A stretch of 21,470 nucleotides of DNA from an uncultured bacterium (GCA_905214615.1 CAJMMX010000042.1:1-21470), one strand, 5' to 3'. Positions 7,999 through 17,486 are shown, counted from the first letter of the stretch. Numbers and translations: made by a program. The notes: generated by a model from the letters alone, not told the origin.

Positions 7999-10614
7999 TT
8001 AGCCAAGCAGGCGCACGGGGCCGAGCAGGCCGCTGGGTTCGGAGGGTTCGGTGAGGGCGAAGATGTCGGGGATGGCGTGGTCGAGGGTGTTGATCACATC
8101 GATTGTGAGCGCATGTTCGCCGGCGGCAAGGGTGCCGAGCTCAAAGCGGTAGGGCGGACAGATGCGGCAGCCCAGATCCGCGCCGTCAAGCGTGACCGTG
8201 GCGGTCTCAAAGACCTCGCCCAGGTCGAGCGCGGCGCCGGCGAGGTTCTCAGCAACGGCAAAGCTTGCCTGGTAGCGGAAGGTGCCTGCCTTGCCGGGGA
8301 ATTCGGCGCAGGAAAGATCGTGCAGATCGTCAAGCTCGACGGCCTCGCCAAAGACCAGGTGCGTGGCATCGGCGCCGGGCGCGGCAAAGGAGACGTTCCA
8401 GGGGCCGTCAACGCGCGTGACCGCATGCTCGGCATCGGAGCCTCCGTGCTCGCCGGCAGCGGGCGCCTCGGCCCCGAGCACCACAATGCAGCTCTCGTAG
8501 GGCGCGAGCTCAAGCGTGCCGTCAAAGGAGACGGGTGCGCTGCCGTCGAGCAAATCGAGGCGCACGCCGTGCACGGGCGCGCCGTCTGCGAACTCAACAT
8601 GCGTGTGAATGCCCTGCTTGGGATGCTCGTTTACCAACATGAGGTAGCTTTCGCGGGCGCGGTCGTAGCGAAGTGCGCGCAGCCACGGCTGCGGCTCGGT
8701 GCACACCGCGGTTTGCATACCGGCCGCGCTCAGCACACCCGCAAGCTCGGAAGTGGCAACAACGCGCACGCCTGCAAGCTCGTTGGCCTCCACAGGGGCA
8801 AAGCCCGCGCGGCTGGCAGTTTCGCCGTCATAGCGCTTGCTCGGCAGTTTGTCCAGGGCATATACGCCAGCGCCTGCGGCTGCGGCGCGCTCGGCAAAGT
8901 TGAGTACGGCCCCGCCGGCATATTCGGCGTCGGGCATCACCAGGCAGCGGTACGCCTGGCCGTTCACGCTAAAGCCGCTGCCGTCTGCGGCGAACTCCAC
9001 GGAGTAGCGCTCGGTATCTTCAAACGCCTCGGCCGGCACGATATCGAAATCGATCTGCGCACGCATGAGTTCGGCGGCGGCGTGCTGCATAAACGAGGCC
9101 TCACCCGCCCACTCGGCATCGGCGTGGTACAGAAGCGCCACCGGCGTGGCGACCCGCCCGCCCGAAAGCAGGCTCGAGGTGCGGTTCATGTAGCTCATGA
9201 GCTTGCCAAAGTGCGCAAACTGGGGGTTCTGACCGTGCGCGTAAAAGTGCGGCGGGCAGTCGAAATCGGGGAAGGCGGCCATGCTAAAGGAGTGCGGCAC
9301 AAACCAGTTGACGCCGCGCACCATAACGTGGTCGGCGATCCACTTCATCTCGCGCAGGCCCTCATGCCAGCCAAAGGCGCCAAACACCTCGGCCATGCAG
9401 CGGCCCTGCTTTTTGGGGTCGAGATGTGCTGCCGAGGAGCCCAGCTTGGGCAGCACGTAGTTGTAGAACTCCAGGTCCCACACGCCGCGGCCGTAGGAGT
9501 GGAGCCCCCGGTCCATGCCGGGGATGAGCTGGTTGATCACGATGTCCACGCCCGCCATGTCCTGGCCGCCCACGGCGCGGAAGTAGTGGCCGGCGCCCAC
9601 GCCCAGGCGCGCATGGCAGTCCTTGTCCTCGATCACGTGGCCGATATACTGCACGCCGTGCGCGCGGCACCAGTCGCCGAGCTGGTCGCAGAAGCACTCC
9701 TTGTAGAGCGTGCTCGCAATGTCCATGTACACGTGGCGCACGTGCGCGCCGGCGTTCTCGCGATCCCACAGGTGCGGGAGCTCGTCCAGGTAGCGCTCGC
9801 CCAGCGCCGCGCGCAGGCGGCGCTCGAGCTCGGCCGACCAGGGCAGCGGCGCGGTGGCCTTGCCGATGAGCGTGTCGGAGATGCCATCGGCGCCGGTGAC
9901 GCCCTTCTCGTTGGCAAAGCCGGGCTCATCGGAGAAAAAGCCCAGGATGGTCTTGCCAAACTCATCGCCCAGATGCGCAAAGTGCGGCTCGTACACGGCG
10001 TCGATGAGCTGTGCCACCGAGGCGCGGCCGACCATGTTGATGTAGTCCTCGTTGTAGGAGGTCTTGCCGCTCGTGAACATCACGCACGCCTGCGTGATGC
10101 CGTCCGGTGCGTCAAAGACCAGGCGGCAGGGCGTGCCGTGCTCGTCCTCGATGACGCGGTGCTCTACCTCGACGGTGTGTCCTTCCTGCATAAACGTAAC
10201 GCCATAGAAGCGCTCCGTCTTGTCGAACATGTTGGTGAGCACGATGCTCGCCTGTGGCGTGGGGCCCACCACGTCGATGGTGCGGTGGGTGAGAACGATC
10301 TTGCGAAGCTCGGGCGCCGCCTCTTTGACGGCGCCGTTGGCGTATCCGGTGGGAAAGTGTGCGTCGTCCAGGATCCAGATCTTAAGGCCCAGCTGCTTGC
10401 ATGTGTCGATCACAAAGCGCAGGTCGCGCCACCAGCCCTCGCCGCAAAAATCGGGGTGCGGGCGGCTCTCGAGGCAGACCTCGTGGACATCAGCGCCGGC
10501 GATCTTCTCCAGATACTCGGCAATGGTCTCGTGGCCCTCGCCCTTCATCCATAAAAACGGGAGCACGTGGTTGTCGTAGGCGCCGTCGAGCACCTGCTGG
10601 TAGTACGCGGTCAT
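7999..10614 (-). CDS. Large GH106-like glycoside hydrolase
   Basis: The protein has 871 residues from the ATG at 10614, which has AAGGAGGA just upstream; longer in-frame starts run into the divergent gene's control region. The first ~350 residues look like a TIM-barrel glycosidase (LPFLWMKGEGHETIAEYLEKI, IWILDDAHFPTGYANG, FFSDEPGF) in the manner of GH106 alpha-L-rhamnosidase relatives. The middle contains a glutamine-amidotransferase-like or beta-galactosidase-trimerisation-type fold. The last ~110 residues resemble a galactose-binding jelly roll ending GLLGPVRLLG. The family assignment is by overall resemblance and catalytic residues could not be fixed with confidence. No signal peptide is seen. 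The divergent AraC-type gene suggests substrate-induced control. GC content is very high throughout. Confidence 0.7.
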   Translation of the reverse strand: MTAYYQQVLDGAYDNHVLPFLWMKGEGHETIAEYLEKIAGADVHEVCLESRPHPDFCGEGWWRDLRFVIDTCKQLGLKIWILDDAHFPTGYANGAVKEAAPELRKIVLTHRTIDVVGPTPQASIVLTNMFDKTERFYGVTFMQEGHTVEVEHRVIEDEHGTPCRLVFDAPDGITQACVMFTSGKTSYNEDYINMVGRASVAQLIDAVYEPHFAHLGDEFGKTILGFFSDEPGFANEKGVTGADGISDTLIGKATAPLPWSAELERRLRAALGERYLDELPHLWDRENAGAHVRHVYMDIASTLYKECFCDQLGDWCRAHGVQYIGHVIEDKDCHARLGVGAGHYFRAVGGQDMAGVDIVINQLIPGMDRGLHSYGRGVWDLEFYNYVLPKLGSSAAHLDPKKQGRCMAEVFGAFGWHEGLREMKWIADHVMVRGVNWFVPHSFSMAAFPDFDCPPHFYAHGQNPQFAHFGKLMSYMNRTSSLLSGGRVATPVALLYHADAEWAGEASFMQHAAAELMRAQIDFDIVPAEAFEDTERYSVEFAADGSGFSVNGQAYRCLVMPDAEYAGGAVLNFAERAAAAGAGVYALDKLPSKRYDGETASRAGFAPVEANELAGVRVVATSELAGVLSAAGMQTAVCTEPQPWLRALRYDRARESYLMLVNEHPKQGIHTHVEFADGAPVHGVRLDLLDGSAPVSFDGTLELAPYESCIVVLGAEAPAAGEHGGSDAEHAVTRVDGPWNVSFAAPGADATHLVFGEAVELDDLHDLSCAEFPGKAGTFRYQASFAVAENLAGAALDLGEVFETATVTLDGADLGCRICPPYRFELGTLAAGEHALTIDVINTLDHAIPDIFALTEPSEPSGLLGPVRLLG

Positions 10615-10738
10615 GGATCCTCCTTGCAAGCCGATGGTGGACAGCGTATGTTGCATGACTCCATTCTGGCGTGCGGACGGCGGCGTGCTAATATCCAGAT
10701 CACGACAGAATATGACCGAATCAACGATTGGTGTGGCC

Positions 10739-11740
10739 ATGGAAATCTTGGAGCTCGAGCGCCTGCTGAGTGAGCTGAGCGCCAGCGAGAGGCGATATAG
10801 GGATGAGGCTCCCTTTGACTGGTCGATCATGACCGAACGCGTTGAGGTCGATGGACGGTCGGTGCGAAAGATCGGGCAGATGGGGGCGGAATATGCTCAG
10901 GCCGGAATGCCAGCTGGCCTGATGATCAGGAGAAACTCGCGCTTTAACGCGGTACCCGAGCATGTGCACGACTACGTTGAGATCAGCTATGTGTACCGGG
11001 GGCGCTGTCCGCAGACGGTTGCGGGGGAGAAGCTCGTGCTCGAACGCAACGAGGTACTGCTGCTCGATGCCGCCTGCCCGCACGCGGTGGCGGCGCTCGG
11101 CGAGGATGACATCATGCTAAGTATGACCGTTTCACGTACCTTTTTGCAGCGCGGCCTCGAGGCGAGCCTCTCGCGCGAGAGCGCGGTCTCGCGGTTTTTG
11201 TTCAACGCGCTCAACAGCGAGACCGACCATCGCGGGCACGTGCGCTTTCGCTGCGGGGAGAGCCGGCGCGTGCGGCGCTACATGCAGGAGATGCTCTGCG
11301 AACGCTACGAGCCGAGCCTCAACAGCGCCGAGATCGTTCTGCGCCTGTTTCAGCTTCTGTTGGCCGAGCTCATGGATTGCTACGAGCACGAGCTCGTGCG
11401 CGGCGCGGCGGCGGGGCGCGATGAGTCGGGGCGCGCGGCCTCGCTCGTGGCAGGGATGCTCGGCTACATCGAGCGCTCGTTTGCCACCTGCTCGCTCGAG
11501 GAGATGGCGGCACGCTTTCATGTGAGCCCTAACTACGCGTCGGCGCTGCTCAAGCAGCATGTGGGAAAGACCTACCGACAGCTGGTCCAGGAGCGCAGGC
11601 TCGCGCGTGCCGCGGAGCTCTTGCGCGCGGGTGCCACGGCCGAGGCGGCGGCGCGTGCCGTTGGCTATGAGAACATGAGCTTTTTCTATCGCAAGTTCCG
11701 CACCGCCTACGGCTGCACGCCGGCAACATACCGTGGATGA
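10739..11740 (+). CDS. AraC-family transcriptional regulator
   Basis: The protein has 333 residues from the ATG at 10739. An in-frame ATG at 10712 is also possible; neither has a clean ribosome site. Residues ~50-150 form a cupin-type sensor domain (PEHVHDYVEISYVYRG, then LLLDAACPHAV). The last ~100 residues carry two helix-turn-helix units: CSLEEMAARFHVSPNYASAL and EAAARAVGYENMSFFYRKF, closing with TAYGCTPATYR. It is divergent from the GH106-like hydrolase, with about 124 nt between starts, the usual layout for an AraC-type activator and its target. The GH1 gene downstream may be a second target. The inducer is unknown, presumably a sugar. Confidence 0.9.
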   Translation: MEILELERLLSELSASERRYRDEAPFDWSIMTERVEVDGRSVRKIGQMGAEYAQAGMPAGLMIRRNSRFNAVPEHVHDYVEISYVYRGRCPQTVAGEKLVLERNEVLLLDAACPHAVAALGEDDIMLSMTVSRTFLQRGLEASLSRESAVSRFLFNALNSETDHRGHVRFRCGESRRVRRYMQEMLCERYEPSLNSAEIVLRLFQLLLAELMDCYEHELVRGAAAGRDESGRAASLVAGMLGYIERSFATCSLEEMAARFHVSPNYASALLKQHVGKTYRQLVQERRLARAAELLRAGATAEAAARAVGYENMSFFYRKFRTAYGCTPATYRG

Positions 11741-11924
11741 GCAAGGCGGGGCGGGCTTTTAGCTATCGATATGCCACATCTAAATAGGTCGTTTCGTTTC
11801 ATCCACCCGGGTCGGAGGGTGGCCGTCAGGTCGATTTTTGCCTCGTCTAGGCCTCGGTATCAAAAAGTGTCAGCCGGCGGACGCGCTGGGGCGAAAAGAA
11901 GTGTCCAATGCGGCGTCTCCGCGC

Positions 11925-11938
11925 CTTGGGCGCCCAAG
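11925..11938. promoter_or_regulatory. 14-bp perfect palindrome upstream of GH1 gene
   Basis: CTTGGGCGCCCAAG is a perfect dyad 51 nt before the GH1 start. It may be an operator; no regulator can be assigned. A nearby GATACT (11947-11952) could be a -10 box but has no convincing -35. Confidence 0.4.
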
Positions 11939-11988
11939 TGCGCGCGATACTCGGTTCAGTACATAAAACCCGTTGCGAGGAGGCACAT

Positions 11989-13428
11989 ATGGGATTTCCC
12001 GAGGGATTCTTTTGGGGCGGCGCCACGGCCGCAAACCAGTTTGAGGGCGCATGGAACGTTGACGGCCGCGGCCCCAGCGTAGATGACCACTTCCTGGGCG
12101 GCAGCTACAAGGAGCCGCGTCAGATTACGCTCGACATCGACCCCAACCGCTTCTACCCCAATCACGACGGTATCGACTTCTACCATCACTACGAGGAAGA
12201 CATCGCGCTGTTTGCCGAGATGGGCTTTAGCATGTTCCGCATGTCCATCTCCTGGAGCCGTATCTTCCCCAACGGTGACGATGCCGAGCCCAACGAGGCC
12301 GGCCTCGCCTTCTACGACCGTGTCTTCGACTGCTTGCGCGCGCACAACATCGAGCCGCTTGTTACGCTTAGCCACTACGAGATGCCCTATGCCCTGGTCG
12401 AGAAGTACAACGGTTGGGAGAGCCGCGAGCTTATCGGCTTCTTTGAGCGCTATGCCCAGACCGTGCTCGAGCGCTATCACGACAAGGTGACCTACTGGCT
12501 CACCTTCAACGAGATCAACTGTGGCACCCTGGACCTGGGCAACCTCTTTGAGACCAGCATGATTCGCGGCTACGAGGGCCCGGCCTCCGGCGCCCACACC
12601 ACCCCGCAGCAGCGCTTCCAGGCCCTCCACCACCAGTTTGTGGCGAGCGGTCGCGCCATCCGCTATGCGCACGAGCACTTCCCCAAGCTCAAGATGGGCA
12701 ACATGGACTGCTTTATCCTGTCCTATGCCGCCACGTGCGACCCGGCCGACGTCCTTGCCACCCAGCAGGAGATGAACACCATGAACTGGTACTGCTCCGA
12801 CGTGCAGGTGCGCGGCAAGTACCCGTTCTACGCCAAGCGCTTCTGGGCCGAGAACGGCATCGAGCTTAACATCGCCGACGGCGACCTGCAGGACATCGCC
12901 GACGGCAAGGTCGACTTCTACACCTTTAGCTACTACATGTCGGGCACCGTGGGCACCCATAAGGACCACGAGATGACCGAGGGCAACATGGCCTTTGGCG
13001 GCAAGAACCCCTACCTCGAGAGCACCGACTGGGGGTGGCAGATTGATCCGACGGGCCTGCGCATCGCCCTCAACGAGATCTACGCCCGCTACGAGATTCC
13101 GCTGATGGTGGTCGAGAACGGCATGGGCGCCTACGACGAGGTGGAGGAGGACGGCTCCATCCACGACCCGTACCGCATCGCCTACCTCCAGAGCCATGTC
13201 AAAGCCATGGGCGAGGCCATCGAGGACGGCGTCGACCTGATCGCCTATACCTGGTGGGGTCCCATCGACCTGGTCTCGGCCGGCACCGGCGAGATGCGCA
13301 AGCGCTACGGCTTTATCCACGTCGATAAGTACGATGACGGCACCGGCACCTACGAGCGCCGCCGCAAGGACAGCTTCTTCGCCTACCAGAAGATCATCAA
13401 GTCCAACGGTGCCGAGGGCCTGGCTTAA
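11989..13428 (+). CDS. GH1 6-phospho-beta-glucosidase
   Basis: The protein has 479 residues, the usual GH1 length. FPEGFFWGGATAANQFEGAW opens the barrel. The acid/base is E175 in TFNEIN and the nucleophile is E376 in VVENGMG. Near the C-terminus, LVSAGTGEMRKRYGFIHVD matches the loop in phospho-specific GH1 enzymes, with S430, K438 and Y440 contacting the 6-phosphate. This supports hydrolysis of 6-phospho-beta-glucosides delivered by a PTS to glucose-6-phosphate plus aglycone or sugar. The ATG at 11989 follows GCGAGGAGG; longer starts lack this site. It is followed 140 nt later by the EIIA gene. The EIIBC gene that probably feeds it lies 6.7 kb upstream. Confidence 0.95.
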   Translation: MGFPEGFFWGGATAANQFEGAWNVDGRGPSVDDHFLGGSYKEPRQITLDIDPNRFYPNHDGIDFYHHYEEDIALFAEMGFSMFRMSISWSRIFPNGDDAEPNEAGLAFYDRVFDCLRAHNIEPLVTLSHYEMPYALVEKYNGWESRELIGFFERYAQTVLERYHDKVTYWLTFNEINCGTLDLGNLFETSMIRGYEGPASGAHTTPQQRFQALHHQFVASGRAIRYAHEHFPKLKMGNMDCFILSYAATCDPADVLATQQEMNTMNWYCSDVQVRGKYPFYAKRFWAENGIELNIADGDLQDIADGKVDFYTFSYYMSGTVGTHKDHEMTEGNMAFGGKNPYLESTDWGWQIDPTGLRIALNEIYARYEIPLMVVENGMGAYDEVEEDGSIHDPYRIAYLQSHVKAMGEAIEDGVDLIAYTWWGPIDLVSAGTGEMRKRYGFIHVDKYDDGTGTYERRRKDSFFAYQKIIKSNGAEGLA

Positions 13429-13490
13429 TCGACAAGATGAGTGCCACCGGGGAAAAGCCTTGGGATGGGCTCGTGATTCGAGTCCCCACC

Positions 13491-13519
13491 TTAGCATTTG
13501 AACCATTTGGCACTATAAT
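13491..13519 (+). promoter_or_regulatory. Promoter of the EIIA gene
   Basis: TTAGCA (13491-13496, four of six to consensus) and a perfect TATAAT (13514-13519) are spaced by 17 nt, about 50 nt before the EIIA start. This argues that EIIA can be made independently of the GH1 gene upstream. Confidence 0.6.
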
Positions 13520-13568
13520 CACCATAGGCATGCGCATAACGTTGCGCTGAATCAAGAGGAGAAAACGT

Positions 13569-14105
13569 ATGGGTCTGTTTGACATGTTCAAGAAGAAGGC
13601 TGAGCCCGCGGCTGCCGCTGCTCCGGCCTCCATCTCTGCTTCTGCCGGCGCCGACGTGCTGTGCTCGCCCGTCAAGGGCAAGGTCATCAAGATGGCCGAC
13701 GTGCCCGATCCCGTCTTTGGTGGCGAGGTTCTGGGCAAGGGCTGCGCCGTGTGGCCCGAGGACGATCTGGTCTACGCTCCCTGCGACGGCAAGGTGACCG
13801 TCACCATGGGTCACGCCGTGGGCCTGCAGTCCGATAGCGGCATCGAGGTTCTGGTGCACGTTGGCGTCGATACCGTCAACATGAACGGCGACGGCTTCGA
13901 GGGCTTCGTCAAGGCCGACGATGTCGTTAAGGCTGGCCAGCCCATGCTCAAGATCGACCGCGCCAAGATCGCTGCTGCCGGTTACAAGGACTGTGTCGTC
14001 GTGGCCGTGTCCAACACCGCCGAGTTTGCCGACGTTGAGCTCGCCGTCGAGGCCGACTCCGCTGTCGCCGCCGGCGACGCCATCGTCAAGGTCGCCCGCA
14101 AGTAA
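13569..14105 (+). CDS. PTS glucose-family EIIA subunit (free-standing)
   Basis: The protein has 178 residues. After a flexible Ala-rich N-terminus (to about residue 33), VLCSPVKGKVIKMADVPDPVF starts the EIIA-Glc beta-barrel region. H82 (TMGHAVGL) and H97 (VLVHVGVDTVNM) are 15 residues apart, as are H75 and H90 of E. coli EIIA-Glc; H97 is the phosphorylation site. It accepts phosphate from HPr and passes it to an EIIB domain, most likely that of the EIIBC protein at 3870-5297, which lacks its own EIIA. It may serve other permeases elsewhere. AAGAGGAGAAAA precedes the ATG. It has its own likely promoter and a terminator, so it appears monocistronic. Confidence 0.95.
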   Translation: MGLFDMFKKKAEPAAAAAPASISASAGADVLCSPVKGKVIKMADVPDPVFGGEVLGKGCAVWPEDDLVYAPCDGKVTVTMGHAVGLQSDSGIEVLVHVGVDTVNMNGDGFEGFVKADDVVKAGQPMLKIDRAKIAAAGYKDCVVVAVSNTAEFADVELAVEADSAVAAGDAIVKVARK

Positions 14106-14130
14106 ACTGCGACAACATAAGGATGTGCAA

Positions 14131-14162
14131 GGGTGGTCGGGTTATCCGGCCGCCCTTTTTTA
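14131..14162 (+). terminator. Rho-independent terminator after EIIA
   Basis: GGGTGGTCGG (14131-14140) pairs with CCGGCCGCCC (14146-14155), with one G-U pair, followed by TTTTTTATT. Confidence 0.85.
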
Positions 14163-14247
14163 TTACAATGCGGCGGAACGTTTTATTGCGCGTTGGGCGG
14201 AACGGTAAACCGTTCGGACGTTAAATCGAGCCGACTGCGCCTTTGCT

Positions 14248-14277
14248 TTGCCGGGGGTGTTCGTTAGCGGCTAGAAT
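14248..14277 (+). promoter_or_regulatory. Possible promoter of lipoprotein gene
   Basis: TTGCCG (14248-14253) and TAGAAT (14272-14277) are 18 nt apart and about 65 nt before the lipoprotein start. Upstream, GAACGG-TAAA-CCGTTC (14200-14215) forms a short dyad that could be an operator. Confidence 0.4.
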
Positions 14278-14340
14278 GGCCTTATTGTTACGACGTGCAC
14301 CGCGTCGGGAAGCGCGGTGCCGCTTGTTGGGAGGAATGTC

Positions 14341-14898
14341 ATGAAGAAGAAGCTGCTGCTTGCGCCCCTGATGGCTGTTCTGGTCGCGTGCGTAGTTGTG
14401 CTTTCCGGCTGCGGAGGCCCTTCGGTTGAGGAGCTCATCACCGATGATCTTACGACGCAGTTTGACGAGGTCAAGAACGGTGGCGACGACTTCCTCGCCG
14501 GCCTGGAAGAGGCCTCGGGTGACGAGTTCGAGCAGCTGGGCATCGATCCCAAGGAGTACGCCAAGAGCTATCTCGAGGGCTTTGACTACAAGATCGGCGA
14601 CGTGACGGTCGACGAGGACAAGGGTACCGCAACTGCCGAGGTCACCATTACCTGCAAGTCCATGAACCAGATCGTTGAGGATTTTGCCACCCAGTACCAG
14701 GAGAAGGTCGCCGCGCTCGATTCGATGCCTTCCGATGACGAGCTGTACAAGATGGCCGGTCAGGTTATGGTCGATGTGACCAAGGCTGCTAAGACCAAGG
14801 ACACCAAGGTCACCTTCAAGTATTCCTGCAATGACGACGGCGAGTGGTCTGCCGACGATTCCGCAACCAACGAGATGATGAATGCCATGATGAGCTAG
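14341..14898 (+). CDS. Small secreted lipoprotein of unknown function
   Basis: The protein has 185 residues. Residues 1-24 are a lipoprotein signal: KKK, a hydrophobic stretch, then the lipobox LSGC with the acylated C24. The mature part is acidic and probably alpha/beta, with two further cysteines (TCKSMN and YSCNDDGEW) that might pair. It should be anchored on the outer face of the membrane. Similar small lipoproteins are common in Coriobacteriia, but I cannot name a function. GGGAGG precedes the ATG at 14341; an in-frame ATG eight codons earlier lacks a site and would spoil the signal. It is a single-gene unit with its own terminator. Confidence 0.85.
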   Translation: MKKKLLLAPLMAVLVACVVVLSGCGGPSVEELITDDLTTQFDEVKNGGDDFLAGLEEASGDEFEQLGIDPKEYAKSYLEGFDYKIGDVTVDEDKGTATAEVTITCKSMNQIVEDFATQYQEKVAALDSMPSDDELYKMAGQVMVDVTKAAKTKDTKVTFKYSCNDDGEWSADDSATNEMMNAMMS

Positions 14899-14917
14899 GG
14901 GAGTTACACGGTAGTTC

Positions 14918-14945
14918 GTTACGGCGTTTTGCCAAACGCCGTAAC
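14918..14945. other. 12-bp perfect hairpin downstream of lipoprotein gene
   Basis: GTTACGGCGTTT and AAACGCCGTAAC flank a 4-nt loop. There is no U-tract, so by itself it is not a typical terminator; it lies 45 nt before one and may protect the 3' end of the transcript. Confidence 0.6.
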
Positions 14946-14990
14946 TGCCCGACGCTGCGCGGGCACCAGAGCGACAACTTGTCATTCAAA

Positions 14991-15029
14991 GAGGACGGCA
15001 TGACCAGAAGGTCTATGCCGTCCTCTTTT
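14991..15029 (+). terminator. Rho-independent terminator after lipoprotein gene
   Basis: GAGGACGGCAT (14991-15001) pairs perfectly with ATGCCGTCCTC (15015-15025), followed by TTTT. Confidence 0.8.
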
Positions 15030-15072
15030 CATGCCAATTTGTTCGCCCTGGCGACCGCTCGCTGATGTTGTC

Positions 15073-15103
15073 AGAGCATCGGCGTTACCAGAGCATCGGC
15101 GTT
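15073..15103. repeat. Short tandem repeat
   Basis: AGAGCATCGGCGTT occurs at 15073-15086 and 15090-15103, a 17-nt period with just under two copies. It marks the edge of the larger repeat cluster that follows. Confidence 0.6.
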
Positions 15104-15110
15104 GTCGGCA

Positions 15111-15216
15111 GTTGGGGACAGTCCCTAAGTGCCGGCAGATTGGGACACTCCTTTGCAAGATGGCGCTGAAGGCTGTCCCCAACGTCTAGTCGTTTAAGAA
15201 CGTCCCCAACGACTAG
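15111..15216. repeat. Composite palindromic repeat cluster upstream of tgt
   Basis: GTTGGGGACAG (15111-15121) is inverted at 15173-15183. CTAGTCGTT (15186-15194) is inverted as AACGACTAG (15208-15216). The block 15129-15153 repeats 223-247, and 15186-15216 repeats 6912-6942. The cluster thus joins elements seen separately in the other two repeat regions. No transposase is encoded here. Confidence 0.75.
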
Positions 15217-15321
15217 CGCGGGAACCTGATCCTAATGCACTAGTTTCTGTCGAGTCGGTGCTTCTTGCGGGTTGCCCGTATAATGGTTTGCGTATGAGCC
15301 GCAACCAAGGAGTTCCAGTTT

Positions 15322-16461
<1,140 letters not shown>

Positions 16462-16610
16462 GAGCGGCGCGGGCGCTTGCAGAGCGCGGGCAACGGCAAG
16501 GGGCGAGCGCCGGCCGGTCATCACGTTCGCTAACACTGTCTGCGCGACCGATGACCGATAGCTTGCAAGCACTTGATGCATCGTGGGTACCATACCGAAT
16601 AGTTGATGTT

Positions 16611-16660
16611 CGGGCGGATGTTTGGCGCATGGCGTCGACCCCGCCCGTTTTTCTTTTTCT
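16611..16660 (+). terminator. Terminator-like hairpin directly before LOG gene
   Basis: CGGGCGG (16611-16617) pairs with CCGCCCG (16641-16647) across a 23-nt loop, followed by TTTTTCTTTTT. The T-run ends 15 nt before the LOG start codon and just before its AGGAG. It could end the tgt transcript or act as an attenuator in the LOG leader. Confidence 0.6.
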
Positions 16661-16675
16661 CGATAGGAGTATCCC

Positions 16676-17434
16676 ATGATTAAGAATGAGAACGTCGAGG
16701 GCGAGCCAGCCTACGACGAGACGTACCGCCGCGGCCCCGTGGTCATGCGCGGTCCCATGATTCCCAAGGACAACACCTACGCCAACCTGCTGGCGCCCGA
16801 GGACTCGACCGACTGGCTGCATGCTGATCCGTGGCGCGTGCTGCGCATCCAGGCAGAGTTTGTCGATGGTTTTGGCGCGCTTGCCGAGCTTGGTCCTGCG
16901 GTGACCATCTTCGGTAGCGCCCGCACGCCCAAGACCGATCCGCTCTACAAGGCGGCGCGTACCGTCGGACGCAAGATCGCGCAACGTGGCGTGGCGGTCA
17001 TCACCGGCGGCGGCCCCGGCATCATGGAAGCGGCCAACAGGGGAGCGGCAAGTGTCAACGGCAAGTCGGTCGGCTTGGGTATCGAGCTGCCGCACGAGCA
17101 CGGGCTCAACAAATACGTGAACCTTGGCATGGACTTCCGTTACTTCTTTGTGCGCAAGACCATGTTCGTCAAATACAGCTCGGGCGCCATCGTGTTTCCT
17201 GGTGGCTTTGGTACGCTCGACGAGATGTTCGAGGTGCTCACGCTGGTACAGACGCACAAGGTCAAGCGCATGCCGCTCGTTTTGGTGGGAACCGAGTACT
17301 GGCAGGGCCTGTTCGACTGGCTCAACGGCCCGGTGATGGACGCCGGTATGATTAGCCCGCTCGATCCGGAGCTGGTGCACATCACTGACGACTTCAACGA
17401 GGCCGTCGACATTGCGCTCGGCGGGTTGATGTAG
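16676..17434 (+). CDS. LOG-family protein (TIGR00730, Rossmann fold)
   Basis: The protein has 252 residues. ITGGGPGIMEAANRGA (G111-G115, E118) and FPGGFGTLDEMFE (P175-E183) are the two family signatures; the second is the PGGxGTxxE phosphoribohydrolase motif. FRYFFVRK carries the conserved arginine and lysine. LOG proteins cleave the ribose-5-phosphate from nucleoside monophosphates such as cytokinin nucleotides, and many bacterial members act on AMP-like substrates. Older annotation calls them lysine decarboxylases, which is wrong for this motif set. The ~60-residue N-terminal extension before VTIFGSAR is common in one subgroup. AGGAG precedes the ATG. It follows tgt by 214 nt on the same strand. 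Confidence 0.9.
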   Translation: MIKNENVEGEPAYDETYRRGPVVMRGPMIPKDNTYANLLAPEDSTDWLHADPWRVLRIQAEFVDGFGALAELGPAVTIFGSARTPKTDPLYKAARTVGRKIAQRGVAVITGGGPGIMEAANRGAASVNGKSVGLGIELPHEHGLNKYVNLGMDFRYFFVRKTMFVKYSSGAIVFPGGFGTLDEMFEVLTLVQTHKVKRMPLVLVGTEYWQGLFDWLNGPVMDAGMISPLDPELVHITDDFNEAVDIALGGLM

Positions 17435-17486
17435 AGCAATCGTGCCCACAGCGACATGAATATGCATGGCAATCTGATGCTATCTA

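Noticed and set aside
8077..10554. 825-codon open frame on the plus strand
   Set aside because: It lies wholly antisense to the GH106-like gene, has low-complexity Ala/Gly/Val-rich translation and no recognisable domain; long antisense frames are expected at this GC content.
11956..13506. 516-codon open frame on the minus strand
   Set aside because: It mirrors the GH1 gene, whose catalytic motifs are intact, and shows no domain of its own.
13498..13519. TTGAAC and TATAAT as the EIIA promoter
   Set aside because: The spacing is 10 nt; TTAGCA at 13491 gives the correct 17 nt and was preferred.
15073..15216. CRISPR array
   Set aside because: The repeats are irregular in length and spacing, include only one or two copies of each unit and have no cas genes nearby.
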